From assembly GCA_965221215.1 (NCBI GenBank), contig OZ244872.1, positions 3,100,001 to 3,164,000 of the forward strand: DNA of 64,000 bases, given 5' to 3'. Shown here piece by piece: positions 1-8,168 of the stretch. Numbering within the stretch: position 1 is the stretch's first letter; every line of letters begins with the position of its first letter. This DNA comes from Aldehydirespirator sp965221215. Lineage in GTDB: Bacteria; Actinomycetota; Acidimicrobiia; Acidimicrobiales; Aldehydirespiratoraceae. The notes beneath the pieces were generated by a model. That model worked only from the letters and a program-made list of their open reading frames with translations. It ran no database searches and was not told the origin of the DNA. Position numbers and translations under genes: made by a program.

Positions 1-345
1 TCCTTCGAGGAGCGTTACGACAAGGCCGGCGACCCGTTCGCGCCGAACTCCTTCGACATGATCACGCTGGTGGCGTTGTCGCTGGAGGCCGCTGACAGCT
101 GCGACGGAGCCGGGATCAACTCGGTCATCCGCGGTGTCGCGCACAGCGACGGCACCGAGGTGTCCACCTTCGCAGACGGACGCGACATTCTGGCCTCCGG
201 CGGTGCCATCAACTATGAGGGCGCCTCGGGGCCGCTGGTGTTCGACGAGTCCGGCACCGTCTCAGGCGCATACACAATCCAGCAGGCCATCAACGGCGAA
301 TGGGTGAACGTGGAGTTCTACCCGGCGTCGACGTTCGACGGCTAG
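1..345 (+). CDS. ABC transporter substrate-binding protein, branched-chain amino acid type (C-terminal part)
   Basis: The open frame enters from the left edge and ends at TAG 343-345, so only the last 114 residues are visible. The segment has the features of the second lobe of a Peripla_BP_6 (LivJ/urea/amide-type) binding protein: a helix around FDMITLVALSLEAAD, a helix equivalent to INSVIRGVA, then G-I/L-x-Y-x-G-x-S/A-G-P-L-x-FD-x-x-G and a final strand with YTIQQ. This domain binds solute outside the membrane for an ABC importer. The ligand cannot be read from the fragment. The catabolic operon starting at 566 suggests that an amino acid or amine could be imported, but that is inference. 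A strong terminator follows, so the two units are probably transcribed separately. Confidence 0.8.
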   Translation, partial: SFEERYDKAGDPFAPNSFDMITLVALSLEAADSCDGAGINSVIRGVAHSDGTEVSTFADGRDILASGGAINYEGASGPLVFDESGTVSGAYTIQQAINGEWVNVEFYPASTFDG

Positions 346-348
346 CTG

Positions 349-376
349 ACCGCGCCGACAAGAACGTCGGCGCGGT
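349..376 (+). terminator. Strong terminator hairpin after the substrate-binding protein
   Basis: A perfect 11-bp inverted repeat (ACCGCGCCGAC / GTCGGCGCGGT) with a 6-nt loop AAGAAC starts 4 nt after the stop codon. There is no clear T-tract after it, as is common in GC-rich actinobacteria. The remaining bases to 565 hold no convincing gene; an in-frame upstream extension of the next gene from 431 lacks coding character. Confidence 0.75.
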
Positions 377-565
377 GAATCCCCTCCAGGAATAGCCGGG
401 CGGGGACTCGCAGCCAGGTCTCGATCTTCGATGGAACCGACGATGAGACCAAACGGATCGAGCACCCCGCCCGGCCCTGGAGGCCAACACCAGACCAACC
501 ACCTCTCACAGGCGACAAGTCCCGGCACCGGACCCCGACACCGAATCTACCGACCGGAGAAAACC

Positions 566-2005
566 ATGAGCATCACCAAGTACGAGCCCACCCACAGAGA
601 ACGGCGGGTTCTCGACCATGTGGAGAACCCGCGCTATGACCGGCAGATCCTCAACGGCCTAGACCCGTTCATCAAAGGCACCGCCCCCGAGGACATGCGC
701 GGCTTCTACACCCAAACCGAACTCGACGGGCTGCTGCAGATCCGCGGCTCCGAACGCGACATCGAGCAGCGCATGCCCGTCAAGATGACCCGCCACTACT
801 TCGAACTCGCCCGAAACAGCCTGCCGTTGCAGAAGCTCGTCAAGGCCACACCGGAGGAGACTCTGAACCTCGAAGGATCAGAGGACCCCGGATACCAGAT
901 GGACTTCAGCCCGGTGGAGGGGCTGCTGCACAAGTATGAGATGGGGCTGCTGTATGTGGTGTCGACCTGCTCGGCGCACTGCCGGTTCTGCTACCGCGAG
1001 GAACTGATCGCTCGAAAAGACATCGAACGCCAAGACGGCACCGTCGAGAAGAAGGGTATCGCCAAGATCCCAGACGTCGTCGCGTATGTGAGGTCCCACA
1101 ACACGGCTGTCGCGGCCAACGGCGGGGTGCACCCCGAGACGGGACGCGAGAAGCTGCGCGAGATGCTGCTGTCAGGCGGCGACCCGATGGTGCTGCCCAA
1201 CACCAAGCTTGCCGCCTGGTTCACCGCACTGGCTGAGGCCGGTGTGGAAGCCATCCGCTTGGGCACCAAGGAACTCGCGTTCCATCCGGACCGGTTCGAC
1301 GACACGTTCTTGGACATGCTCGACCGGTTCCACCAGACCTATCCCGAGGTCGGGTTCAGGCTGATGACTCACTTCAACCATCCCGACGAGCTTCTTGCCA
1401 AGAGCAGCGACGGCGGCTACATCGAGGATGCCGAGGGGTTCCAGGTGTGGCATCCCAACACCCGTAGGGCGCTCGATGCGGTGGTGTCGCGGGGATGGAT
1501 CAGCGTCGAGAACCAGTCGCCGATCATCAGAGGCGTCAACGACGACGCTGACGCTCTGCGGATCCTGCAGCGAACCCTCAAACGGGTCGGGGTGGAGAAC
1601 CACTACTTCTTCTGCGGCCGTGACATCGTCGCCTACCGGGCGTTCAACGTGCCCATCGAAACCGCCTGGCGTATCCTCAACGACTCCCAGAAGGGCCTTT
1701 CCGGCGTCGAGAACCACGCCCGGCTGTCCATCACCCACTACAAGGGCAAGACAGAGGTCGCGGCAGTGTCCGACAAGCCTTTCGCAGGGCTTCCCGGCAC
1801 CGAGAACGGGTTCGTGGTATTCAAGATTCTGCGCAACGCGGCTGACGCCCCCGATCGCGGCCGCATGTGCATCGTGGGCAGCAACCCGCAGGCGCTGTGG
1901 TTCGACGACTACGAAGATCGGGTGCTCTTCGACGACGCCGGACTGTTCGACTACGTCCGCTTCAAATCCGCACGACTACAGGACGCCACCGTCGCATTGG
2001 TGTAG
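566..2005 (+). CDS. KamA-family radical SAM 2,3-aminomutase, probably not lysine-specific
   Basis: This 479-residue protein starts at ATG 566, 6 nt after a CGGAGA ribosome-binding site. An in-frame start at 431 exists but looks non-coding. The radical SAM cluster motif CxxxCxxC is C135-SAH-C139-RF-C142. The body follows lysine 2,3-aminomutase closely: LSGGDPM, THFNHPDE, ENQSPIIRGVND. The PLP lysine normally sits in PGGGGK. Here the equivalent is probably K395 in HYKGK, so the glycine loop is lost, as it is in EpmB-type relatives. In an ungapped alignment made from memory of Clostridium KamA, Asp293, which binds the lysine side-chain ammonium, aligns with Arg352, and no Asp occupies the Asp330 position. 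Glutamate 2,3-aminomutase also lacks these acids. The likely reaction is an alpha- to beta-amino acid shift on an acidic or neutral substrate. It is first of a four-gene operon with CoA-transferase and aminotransferase genes. Confidence 0.8.
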   Translation: MSITKYEPTHRERRVLDHVENPRYDRQILNGLDPFIKGTAPEDMRGFYTQTELDGLLQIRGSERDIEQRMPVKMTRHYFELARNSLPLQKLVKATPEETLNLEGSEDPGYQMDFSPVEGLLHKYEMGLLYVVSTCSAHCRFCYREELIARKDIERQDGTVEKKGIAKIPDVVAYVRSHNTAVAANGGVHPETGREKLREMLLSGGDPMVLPNTKLAAWFTALAEAGVEAIRLGTKELAFHPDRFDDTFLDMLDRFHQTYPEVGFRLMTHFNHPDELLAKSSDGGYIEDAEGFQVWHPNTRRALDAVVSRGWISVENQSPIIRGVNDDADALRILQRTLKRVGVENHYFFCGRDIVAYRAFNVPIETAWRILNDSQKGLSGVENHARLSITHYKGKTEVAAVSDKPFAGLPGTENGFVVFKILRNAADAPDRGRMCIVGSNPQALWFDDYEDRVLFDDAGLFDYVRFKSARLQDATVALV

Positions 2006-2015
2006 AGCACCGGCT

Positions 2016-2717
2016 GTGATCGACAAGCGCTGTGCCGACGCTGCCGCCGCGGTGCACGACATCCGCGATGGCGCGACGGTTATGATCGGAGGCTTCGGTG
2101 AAGCTGGCAGCCCCACCGAGCTAATCGACGCCTTGATCGAGCAGGGCGCCAGCGAACTCACAGTTGTCAGCAACAACGCAGGCAGCGGAACCACCGGACT
2201 GGCGGCGCTCATTGCAGCTGGCCGAGTCTCCAAGATGGTGTGTTCGTATCCACGCAGCGCAGACTCGGAGATCTTCGCCGAGCTGTACCGGGCCGGGCGC
2301 ATCGCGCTGGAGCTGGTGCCTCAGGGAACGCTGGCAGAGCGCATCCGCGCCGCAGGCGCGGGCATTCCGGCCTTCTACACACCGACCGCGGTCGGAACAA
2401 GCCTCGCCCAGAGCAAACCGGTGCGACGGTTCGGGGACCGGGAATGCTTGCTGGAGCACGCCCTGAGCGGTGATGTCGCCTTGATCAAAGCCAAAGCGGC
2501 GGACCGTCACGGGAACCTCATCTACAACAAGACCGCCCGCAACTTCTCGCCACTGATGGCCATGGCAGCCCACATCACGGTCGTGCAGGTGAGCGTCGTG
2601 GCGGCGCCGGGATCACTCGACCCCGAGACCGTTGTCACTCCTGGCATCTATGTGGATCGCGTCGTGAAGGAGGAACGCTCCCCGCGGGTCTCTGGCCCGG
2701 GAGCCGGTTGGCTATGA
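2016..2717 (+). CDS. 3-oxoacid/acyl CoA-transferase, subunit A
   Basis: Begins at GTG 2016, 10 nt after the aminomutase stop; 233 residues, the usual length for the alpha subunit of a heterodimeric class I CoA-transferase (AtoD/ScoA/PcaI type). The family motif GGFGEAGSP lies near residue 25, followed by SNNAGSG and, further on, the conserved ADRHGNLIYNKTARNF stretch. Together with the next gene it should move CoA from succinyl-CoA or acetyl-CoA to an organic acid, probably the 3-oxo acid made by the neighbouring aminotransferase (inference). The stop TGA overlaps the next ATG (ATGA), which points to translational coupling and equal synthesis of the two subunits. The exact substrate cannot be read from sequence. 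Confidence 0.88.
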   Translation: MIDKRCADAAAAVHDIRDGATVMIGGFGEAGSPTELIDALIEQGASELTVVSNNAGSGTTGLAALIAAGRVSKMVCSYPRSADSEIFAELYRAGRIALELVPQGTLAERIRAAGAGIPAFYTPTAVGTSLAQSKPVRRFGDRECLLEHALSGDVALIKAKAADRHGNLIYNKTARNFSPLMAMAAHITVVQVSVVAAPGSLDPETVVTPGIYVDRVVKEERSPRVSGPGAGWL

Positions 2718-3442
2718 CATCATCGATGCCGCGAGGACTGACCCGCATCCAGATCGCTGAGCGGGTCGCGCTCGACATCCCCGACGGGGCCTACGTGAAT
2801 CTCGGCATCGGCATGCCCGAGACCATCGCACAGTGCATCCCCGACGAGAGGGAAGTGATCCTGCACACAGAGAACGGGCTACTGGGCATGGGGCCCCCGC
2901 CGCCGGAAGGCGAAGAAGACCCAGAGCTCATCAACGCCGGCAAGCGGCCAGTCACAACAGTGCCGGGAGCGTCGTTCTTCCATCACGCCGACAGCTTCGC
3001 GATGATCCGAGGCGGCCACCTTGACATCTGCGTGCTCGGCGCTCTTGAGGTCGCCGCTAACGGCGACCTGGCCAATTGGTCCACCGGCACCGGCGCGGTG
3101 CCCGCCGTGGGCGGAGCCATGGACCTCGTCACCGGTGCCAAGGCCGTGTACGTGATGGCCAGCCACTGCACACGAGAAGGCGAACCCAAGCTGGTCACCG
3201 AATGCCGCTACCCGCTAACCGGCAGAGTCGTAGTGGACCGCGTCTATACCGACCTCGCTGTCATCGACATCACGCCACGGGGATTCGCGGTGCGCGATCT
3301 GGCACCGGGGGTAACGCTCAGCGACGTCGCGGAACGAACCGCGGCACCGGTAGTCGACGCCCGCCGCGGCTCGCACTTCGTTGACGACACCGGATCTCAG
3401 TCAGGCCTGAACAGCTTCTTGAAATCGGAGGCCAGCACATGA
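2714..3442 (+). CDS. 3-oxoacid/acyl CoA-transferase, subunit B
   Basis: This is the beta subunit of the CoA-transferase: 242 residues from ATG 2714, which overlaps the previous stop. A TTG at 2708 is possible but less attractive. The catalytic glutamate, which forms the glutamyl-CoA thioester, is E53 in the family motif ENGLLGMG. NLGIGMPE precedes it, and GGHLDICVLGALEV follows, as in AtoA/ScoB. Its stop overlaps the start of the aminotransferase gene by the same ATGA arrangement, so the three downstream genes form a coupled unit. The enzyme acts in the cytoplasm. The substrate is inferred only from context: a 3-oxo acid derived from a beta-amino acid. Confidence 0.9.
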   Translation: MTSSMPRGLTRIQIAERVALDIPDGAYVNLGIGMPETIAQCIPDEREVILHTENGLLGMGPPPPEGEEDPELINAGKRPVTTVPGASFFHHADSFAMIRGGHLDICVLGALEVAANGDLANWSTGTGAVPAVGGAMDLVTGAKAVYVMASHCTREGEPKLVTECRYPLTGRVVVDRVYTDLAVIDITPRGFAVRDLAPGVTLSDVAERTAAPVVDARRGSHFVDDTGSQSGLNSFLKSEAST

Positions 3443-4764
3443 CTAATACCGAGCGCGCGACCCGGTCTGAAGACCTCTACCGCCGCGCTCTGAAAGTGAT
3501 GCCCGGCGGTGTCAGCCGCAACACGGTGCTGCGCAAACCGCACCCCATCTACGCAGCTCACGCATCGCGCTGTCGCATCACCGACATAGAAGGTGTCGAG
3601 CGCATCGACTTCGCCAACAACATGGCATCGCTCATCCACGGCCACAGTCACCCCGCGATCGTCGCGGCCGTCGCCAAACAACTCAGGAGTGGTACCGCTC
3701 ACACCCTCGCGACCGAGGTCGAGCTGCGCTTCGCCGAGCACTTGTGCGAACGCGTCGACAGCTTTGAGCAGATCCGGTTCGTCAACTCCGGCACCGAAGC
3801 GGTCATGTGCGCCCTCAAGACCGCTAGAGCGTTCACCGGTCGGCCCAAGATTGCCAAGGCAGAAGGCACTTACCACGGAACCTACGACTACGCGGAAGTC
3901 AGCCAGACATCTACCCCCGACAGCTGGGGTCCACTTGAGCAGCCCGTCAGCGTGCCTGTCGCTCAGGGCACACCACAACCGGTACTCGACGATGTCGTGG
4001 TGGTGCCGTTCAACAACGTCGACCGGACCGTCGAACTCCTCGACCGTCACGCGACAGAAATCGCGTGCGTGCTGGTTGACGTCATGCCGCATCGAGCCGG
4101 GCTGTGCCCCGCAGATCGCGAGTACCTGACCGCGTTGCGTGCCTGGACGACCCGCAACGGCGCGTTGCTAGTCGCCGACGAGGTGGTCACCTTCCGCAAC
4201 AGCCACGGCGGCGCCCAGCAGCGCTACGGCCTCACGCCCGACATCACCGCGCTCGGCAAGATCATCGGCGGCGGCTTCCCCGTCGGTGCGGTAGCGGGCC
4301 GCGCCGAGATCATGAGCGTCATGAACCCCCACAGCGCCCACTACGCCATGCCCCATTCGGGGACGTTCTCAGCCAACCCCATCACACTCACCGCCGGCCT
4401 CATCGCCATGGAGCTCTTCCCGCCTGGAGAGGTTCAGCGGCTCAACCGGCTCGGCCGGATGGCAAGAGAAGGCATCGCCGAGGTCATCGACCGGCGCGGC
4501 GTCGAAGCAAGCGTCACGGGAGCGGGATCGATGTTCCGGATCCACATGCAGCCCACCGCTCCCCGCAACTATCGCGAGACCTATTCCAGTCCCCAACAGG
4601 CAGACCGGCTGAAGCTGTTCTTCGACGCGCTCCTCGACTCGGGGATCCTGCTGATCTACAGCTGCACCGGGGCGGTCTCCACCCCGATGCGCGAAACCGA
4701 GATCGAACAACTCGTCGGCGCCGTTGACGAAGCGCTTGGGGTTCTCAGGCCAGCTCTGGGCTAG
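3439..4764 (+). CDS. Class III PLP aminotransferase, glutamate-1-semialdehyde-aminomutase-like
   Basis: 441 residues, full length for the GSA-aminotransferase/omega-aminotransferase group. Visible signatures: PGGVSRN near the N-terminus, FVNSGTEAVMCALKTAR (cofactor phosphate site), VADEVVTFR (the Asp that contacts the PLP pyridine nitrogen) and ALGKIIGGGFPVGA, where K274 is the internal aldimine lysine. True GSA aminomutases start PGGVNSPVR and belong to haem synthesis. This one sits behind a radical SAM aminomutase and a CoA-transferase, so transamination of a beta-amino acid to a 3-oxo acid is more likely. Beta-phenylalanine and beta-glutamate type aminotransferases fall in this fold. It is translationally coupled to the upstream gene. 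Only about 50 bp separate it from the convergent gpmA; they hold an imperfect CCTGA/TCAGG dyad. Confidence 0.85.
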   Translation: MTNTERATRSEDLYRRALKVMPGGVSRNTVLRKPHPIYAAHASRCRITDIEGVERIDFANNMASLIHGHSHPAIVAAVAKQLRSGTAHTLATEVELRFAEHLCERVDSFEQIRFVNSGTEAVMCALKTARAFTGRPKIAKAEGTYHGTYDYAEVSQTSTPDSWGPLEQPVSVPVAQGTPQPVLDDVVVVPFNNVDRTVELLDRHATEIACVLVDVMPHRAGLCPADREYLTALRAWTTRNGALLVADEVVTFRNSHGGAQQRYGLTPDITALGKIIGGGFPVGAVAGRAEIMSVMNPHSAHYAMPHSGTFSANPITLTAGLIAMELFPPGEVQRLNRLGRMAREGIAEVIDRRGVEASVTGAGSMFRIHMQPTAPRNYRETYSSPQQADRLKLFFDALLDSGILLIYSCTGAVSTPMRETEIEQLVGAVDEALGVLRPALG

Positions 4765-4815
4765 CGATTGAGACGGGCTCGCGTTACCACAGCCCTGACA
4801 TTCTCGGCCGCTAGA

Positions 4816-5586
4816 TCAGGCTGAAGCAGGGCCGGCGGCTTGGGCGGCCACCTCGGCGGCTGCGGCGGCTGCGGCGGCTGGATCGAGGGCTCGCTCCAGG
4901 GGGTGCTTGGACTCGGTGGGGGACATGTCGGGGCCCAGTTCGTAGTGCAGGGGCATCCCGGTGGGGATGTTGAGGGCGCCGATGTCGTCGTCGGGGATCC
5001 GGTCCAGGTGCTTGGCCAGGGCGCGCAGGCTGTTGCCGTGGGCTGAGACCAGCACGGTGTCGCCGCGGCGCAGGTCGTCGACGATCGCGCCGCGCCAGTA
5101 GGGCAGCAGGCGGACCAGCACATCGGCGAGGCTCTCGGTGAGCGGGATCGTCCCCGGCGCCAGGTCGGCGTACCGCGGCGAGGTGTTGGGATTGAACTCG
5201 TTGTCGGGCCGGATCGGAGGGGGCGGGGTGTCGTAGCCGCGGCGCCAGCGCTGCAGCTGCTCGTCGCCGTGGGCTCTGCGGGTGGCGGCCTTGTCGAGCC
5301 CGGTCAGGTCGCCGTAGTGGCGCTCGTTGAGCCGCCAGCTGTGGCGCACCTCCAGCGAGCCGAGGCCGAGATCGTCGAGCACGATCCGGGTCGTCTCGGT
5401 GGCCCGTCGCAGCACCGACGTGTGCACCGCAGTGGGCAGCAGACCGGCTGCGGCCAGCATCTCGGCGGCCCGGTGGGCCTCGGCCCGGCCCGCCTCGCTC
5501 AGGCCGCAGTCGTGCCAGCCGGTGAAGAGGTTCTTGTCGTTCCAGGTGCTGCGGCCGTGGCGCAGCAGGATCAGATCGTGGGCCAT
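4816..5586 (-). CDS. gpmA: 2,3-bisphosphoglycerate-dependent phosphoglycerate mutase
   Basis: Interconverts 3- and 2-phosphoglycerate in glycolysis and gluconeogenesis. The 256-residue protein has the catalytic phosphohistidine motif LRHGRSTWN near residue 8, then FTGWHDCGLSEAGR, the acid/base region ERHYGDLTGLDK and the second catalytic histidine in SAHGNSLRALAKHLD. These features identify the dPGM (GpmA) type rather than a generic histidine phosphatase. The C-terminus is an alanine-rich tail encoded by GCC/GCG runs, typical of disordered ends in GC-rich genomes. It is convergent with the aminotransferase gene and divergent from dnaK; the 129-bp gap between gpmA and dnaK is AT-rich and holds the heat-shock promoter. 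Confidence 0.95.
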   Translation of the reverse strand: MAHDLILLRHGRSTWNDKNLFTGWHDCGLSEAGRAEAHRAAEMLAAAGLLPTAVHTSVLRRATETTRIVLDDLGLGSLEVRHSWRLNERHYGDLTGLDKAATRRAHGDEQLQRWRRGYDTPPPPIRPDNEFNPNTSPRYADLAPGTIPLTESLADVLVRLLPYWRGAIVDDLRRGDTVLVSAHGNSLRALAKHLDRIPDDDIGALNIPTGMPLHYELGPDMSPTESKHPLERALDPAAAAAAAAEVAAQAAGPASA

Positions 5587-5618
5587 GGGGTCAAGGTACC
5601 CGACCGGCCTGACAAAAA

Positions 5619-5673
5619 GTTGATAAAGAATGACTCATATTTTGTTTGAAATACAAATCAACTTAGCTAGCCT
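5619..5673 (+). promoter_or_regulatory. Candidate dnaK promoter with HAIR-like HspR operator
   Basis: Two elements lie in the unusually AT-rich gap before dnaK. At 5619-5639 the sequence GTTGATA-N7-ACTCATA matches the HspR operator consensus HAIR (CTTGAGT-N7-ACTCAAG) in spacing and in 9 of 14 half-site bases. Downstream, TTGAAA (5646-5651) and TAGCCT (5668-5673), 16 bp apart, could be -35 and -10 boxes. An hspR gene lies in the same operon, which makes an autoregulatory loop likely. The match is imperfect, so this remains a candidate. A ribosome-binding site (AAAGGAAG) precedes ATG 5716. Confidence 0.45.
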
Positions 5674-5715
5674 GAGCGTTCAAAGGTTAGGCACCAAACG
5701 AAAGGAAGCCTCATC

Positions 5716-7536
5716 ATGCCCAAGGCTGTCGGTATCGACCTCGGTACCACCAATTCTGTCGTCAGCGTCCTCGAGGGCGGCGATCCCGTCGTCATCCCCA
5801 ACGCCGAGGGATCGCGCACCACCCCCTCCGTCGTGGCCTTCAGCAACGACGGCGAGGTGCTAGTGGGCGAGGTGGCCAAGCGCCAGGCCATCACCAATCC
5901 CAAGCGCACCATCCGCTCGGTGAAGCGGGACATGGGCACGGCCAAGAAGTCCGACATCGACGACAAGAGCTACACCGCCCAGGAGATCTCGGCCCGGGTG
6001 CTGATGAAGCTCAAGCGCGACGCCGAGGAGTACCTGGGCGACACCGTGACGCAGGCGGTGATCACCGTCCCCGCCTACTTCGACGACGCCCAGCGCACCG
6101 CCACCAACGAGGCCGGCAAGATTGCCGGCCTCGAAGTCTTGCGGATCATCAATGAGCCCACCGCGGCCGCCCTGGCCTACGGGCTCGACAAGGAGTCGGC
6201 CGACCAGACCATCCTGGTGTTCGACCTGGGCGGCGGCACCTTCGATGTGTCGGTGCTGGAGCTCGGCGACGGTGTGTTCGAGGTGAAGTCCACCTCCGGC
6301 GACACCAAGCTCGGCGGCGACGACTGGGACGAGGCCGTGATCGGCTGGCTGGTGGCGTCGTTCAAGGGCGACCACGGCGTGGACCTGTCCGGCGACGCCA
6401 TGGCCATGCAGCGCCTCAAGGAGGCGGCCGAGAAGGCCAAGATCGAGCTGTCGCAGACCCCGTCGTCGCAGATCAACCTTCCTTTCGTGACCGCCACCGA
6501 CCAGGGTCCGCTGCACCTCGACTACACGCTGAGCAGAGCCAAGTTCCAGGAGTTGACCGCCGCGCTGCTGCAGCGCTGCCGCGGCCCGTTCGAGCGAGCC
6601 ATCAAAGACGCGGGCGTGGCCAAGGGCGACATCGACCATGTCGTGCTGGTGGGCGGATCGACCCGCATGCCGGCGGTGGCCGAGCTGGTGCAGGAGATGA
6701 CCGGGCGCGAGCCCAACAAGACGGTCAATCCCGACGAGGTTGTGGCCGTCGGCGCAGCCATCCAGGCCGGTGTGCTAAAGGGCGAGGTCAAGGACGTGCT
6801 GCTGCTCGACGTGACCCCGCTGTCGCTGGGCATCGAGACCAAGGGCGGTGTGATGACCACCCTCATCGAGCGCAACACCACCATCCCCACCCGCAAGAGC
6901 GAGATCTTCACCACCGCCGAGGACGGCCAGCCGTCGGTGGAGATCCACGTGCTGCAGGGCGAGCGGCAGATGGCCGCCTACAACAAGACCCTGGGCAAGT
7001 TCCAGCTGGTCGACCTGCCGCCGGCCCCCAGGGGCATGCCCCAGATCGAGGTGACCTTCGACATCGACGCCAACGGCATCGTCCATGTCAGCGCCCAGGA
7101 CAAGGCCACCGGCAAGGAGCAGTCGATGACGATCACGGGACAGTCGTCGCTCGACTCCGACGTCATCGAGCAGATGGTGGCCGACGCCGAGGCCCATGCC
7201 GCGGAGGATCAGCAGCGGCGCGAGGAGGCCGAGGTGCGCAACACGGCCGACACCCTGCTGTACCAGACCGAGAAGTTGCTCGCCGATCAGGCCGAGGCCG
7301 TGTCCGACGAAGAGAAGGAGACGATCAACTCGAAGCTCGCCGACCTGCGCAGCGCGCTGGAGGGCGACGACATCGAGGCGGTCAAGTCGGCCACCGAGGC
7401 GCTCATGACGGCCAGCCAGGAGTTCGGCCAGAGGCTGTACGAGGCGGCCGCCGCGGCCGAGCGCGACGCCGAGGCGCCCACCGACGACGACGTGGTCGAG
7501 GCCGAGATCGTCGACGACGACCGCGAGACGGCGTGA
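5716..7536 (+). CDS. dnaK: Molecular chaperone DnaK (Hsp70)
   Basis: ATP-driven chaperone that binds exposed hydrophobic stretches of unfolded proteins; works with DnaJ and GrpE in the cytoplasm. The 606-residue protein begins MPKAVGIDLGTTNS (ATPase phosphate-1 site), continues with INEPTAAALAYG, FDLGGGTFDVSVLE and VVLVGGSTRMPAV, and has the linker VLLLDVTPLSLGIET before the substrate-binding domain. The C-terminus ends in the acidic DDDVVEAEIVDDD, a variant of the usual EEVD-like DnaK tail. It is first of the dnaK-grpE-dnaJ-hspR-clpB order that is typical of actinobacteria and under HspR control. Its stop overlaps the GTG start of grpE (GTGA), so the two are coupled. Confidence 0.98.
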   Translation: MPKAVGIDLGTTNSVVSVLEGGDPVVIPNAEGSRTTPSVVAFSNDGEVLVGEVAKRQAITNPKRTIRSVKRDMGTAKKSDIDDKSYTAQEISARVLMKLKRDAEEYLGDTVTQAVITVPAYFDDAQRTATNEAGKIAGLEVLRIINEPTAAALAYGLDKESADQTILVFDLGGGTFDVSVLELGDGVFEVKSTSGDTKLGGDDWDEAVIGWLVASFKGDHGVDLSGDAMAMQRLKEAAEKAKIELSQTPSSQINLPFVTATDQGPLHLDYTLSRAKFQELTAALLQRCRGPFERAIKDAGVAKGDIDHVVLVGGSTRMPAVAELVQEMTGREPNKTVNPDEVVAVGAAIQAGVLKGEVKDVLLLDVTPLSLGIETKGGVMTTLIERNTTIPTRKSEIFTTAEDGQPSVEIHVLQGERQMAAYNKTLGKFQLVDLPPAPRGMPQIEVTFDIDANGIVHVSAQDKATGKEQSMTITGQSSLDSDVIEQMVADAEAHAAEDQQRREEAEVRNTADTLLYQTEKLLADQAEAVSDEEKETINSKLADLRSALEGDDIEAVKSATEALMTASQEFGQRLYEAAAAAERDAEAPTDDDVVEAEIVDDDRETA

Positions 7537-8138
7537 GCGCACCGTCGCCTGACCCCGGCGAGTCTGCGCCCGAAGAGGCGGTCGAACCCGACGCTGGCAC
7601 CGACGATGCGGCCGAGCCCGCGACCGCCGAGCTGTCGCCGGACGCAGAGCAACCCGAGTTCGCAGCCGTCGAGCCGGCGGACGCGGGAGACGAGTCGGAC
7701 TTGGGCGCCTCGGTTGATCTGGCGGCGGTGCTGGCGGAGCGGGACGCCTATCTGGAGGACCTCCAGCGGGTCACCGCGGAGTTCACCAACTTCCGGCGCC
7801 AGACCATGAAGCGCAACACCGACCTGGTGGCACAGGCCGCTTCGAGGCTGGCCAAGGAACTGCTGGTGGTGCTCGACGCCTGCGAGGCGGCGGTCGCGCA
7901 GGGCGTGGAGGGTATCGAGGCGCTGCAGTCGCAGCTGCTGGGCGTGCTTTCGGCAGAGGGTCTCACCGTGCTGGGCACGGTGGACGAGGCCTTCGATCCC
8001 GGCTTCCACCAGGCGGTGATGAGCGAGGAATCCGGTGGCGACGGCACCGACGCCCCGGCCGTGGCCGAGGTGCTGCGCACCGGCTACGCGTGGAACGGCC
8101 GGGTGCTGCGCCCGGCCATGGTGAAGGTGCGGGGCTGA
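7533..8138 (+). CDS. grpE: Nucleotide exchange factor GrpE
   Basis: Releases ADP from DnaK to reset its cycle. 201 residues from GTG 7533, overlapping the dnaK stop by 4 bp. The first 65 or so residues are rich in Glu, Asp, Pro and Ala and look disordered. They are followed by the long dimerisation helix (AERDAYLEDLQRVTAEFTNF) and the conserved beta-wing region with FDPGFHQAVM and VAEVLRTGYAWNGRVLRPAMVKV. Both ends of the domain are complete. The position between dnaK and dnaJ confirms the role. Confidence 0.96.
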   Translation: MSAPSPDPGESAPEEAVEPDAGTDDAAEPATAELSPDAEQPEFAAVEPADAGDESDLGASVDLAAVLAERDAYLEDLQRVTAEFTNFRRQTMKRNTDLVAQAASRLAKELLVVLDACEAAVAQGVEGIEALQSQLLGVLSAEGLTVLGTVDEAFDPGFHQAVMSEESGGDGTDAPAVAEVLRTGYAWNGRVLRPAMVKVRG

Positions 8139-8168
8139 CCAAGAGCGGGGAATAGCGAGGAGGTGAGC

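Noticed and set aside
431..565. Upstream in-frame extension of the KamA-like gene
   Set aside because: The 45 extra residues are low-complexity Pro/Gly/Arg with no family match, and a proper ribosome-binding site precedes ATG 566.
3439..4764. hemL (glutamate-1-semialdehyde aminomutase for haem synthesis)
   Set aside because: The N-terminal substrate motif differs from true HemL and no haem genes are adjacent; the operon is catabolic in character.
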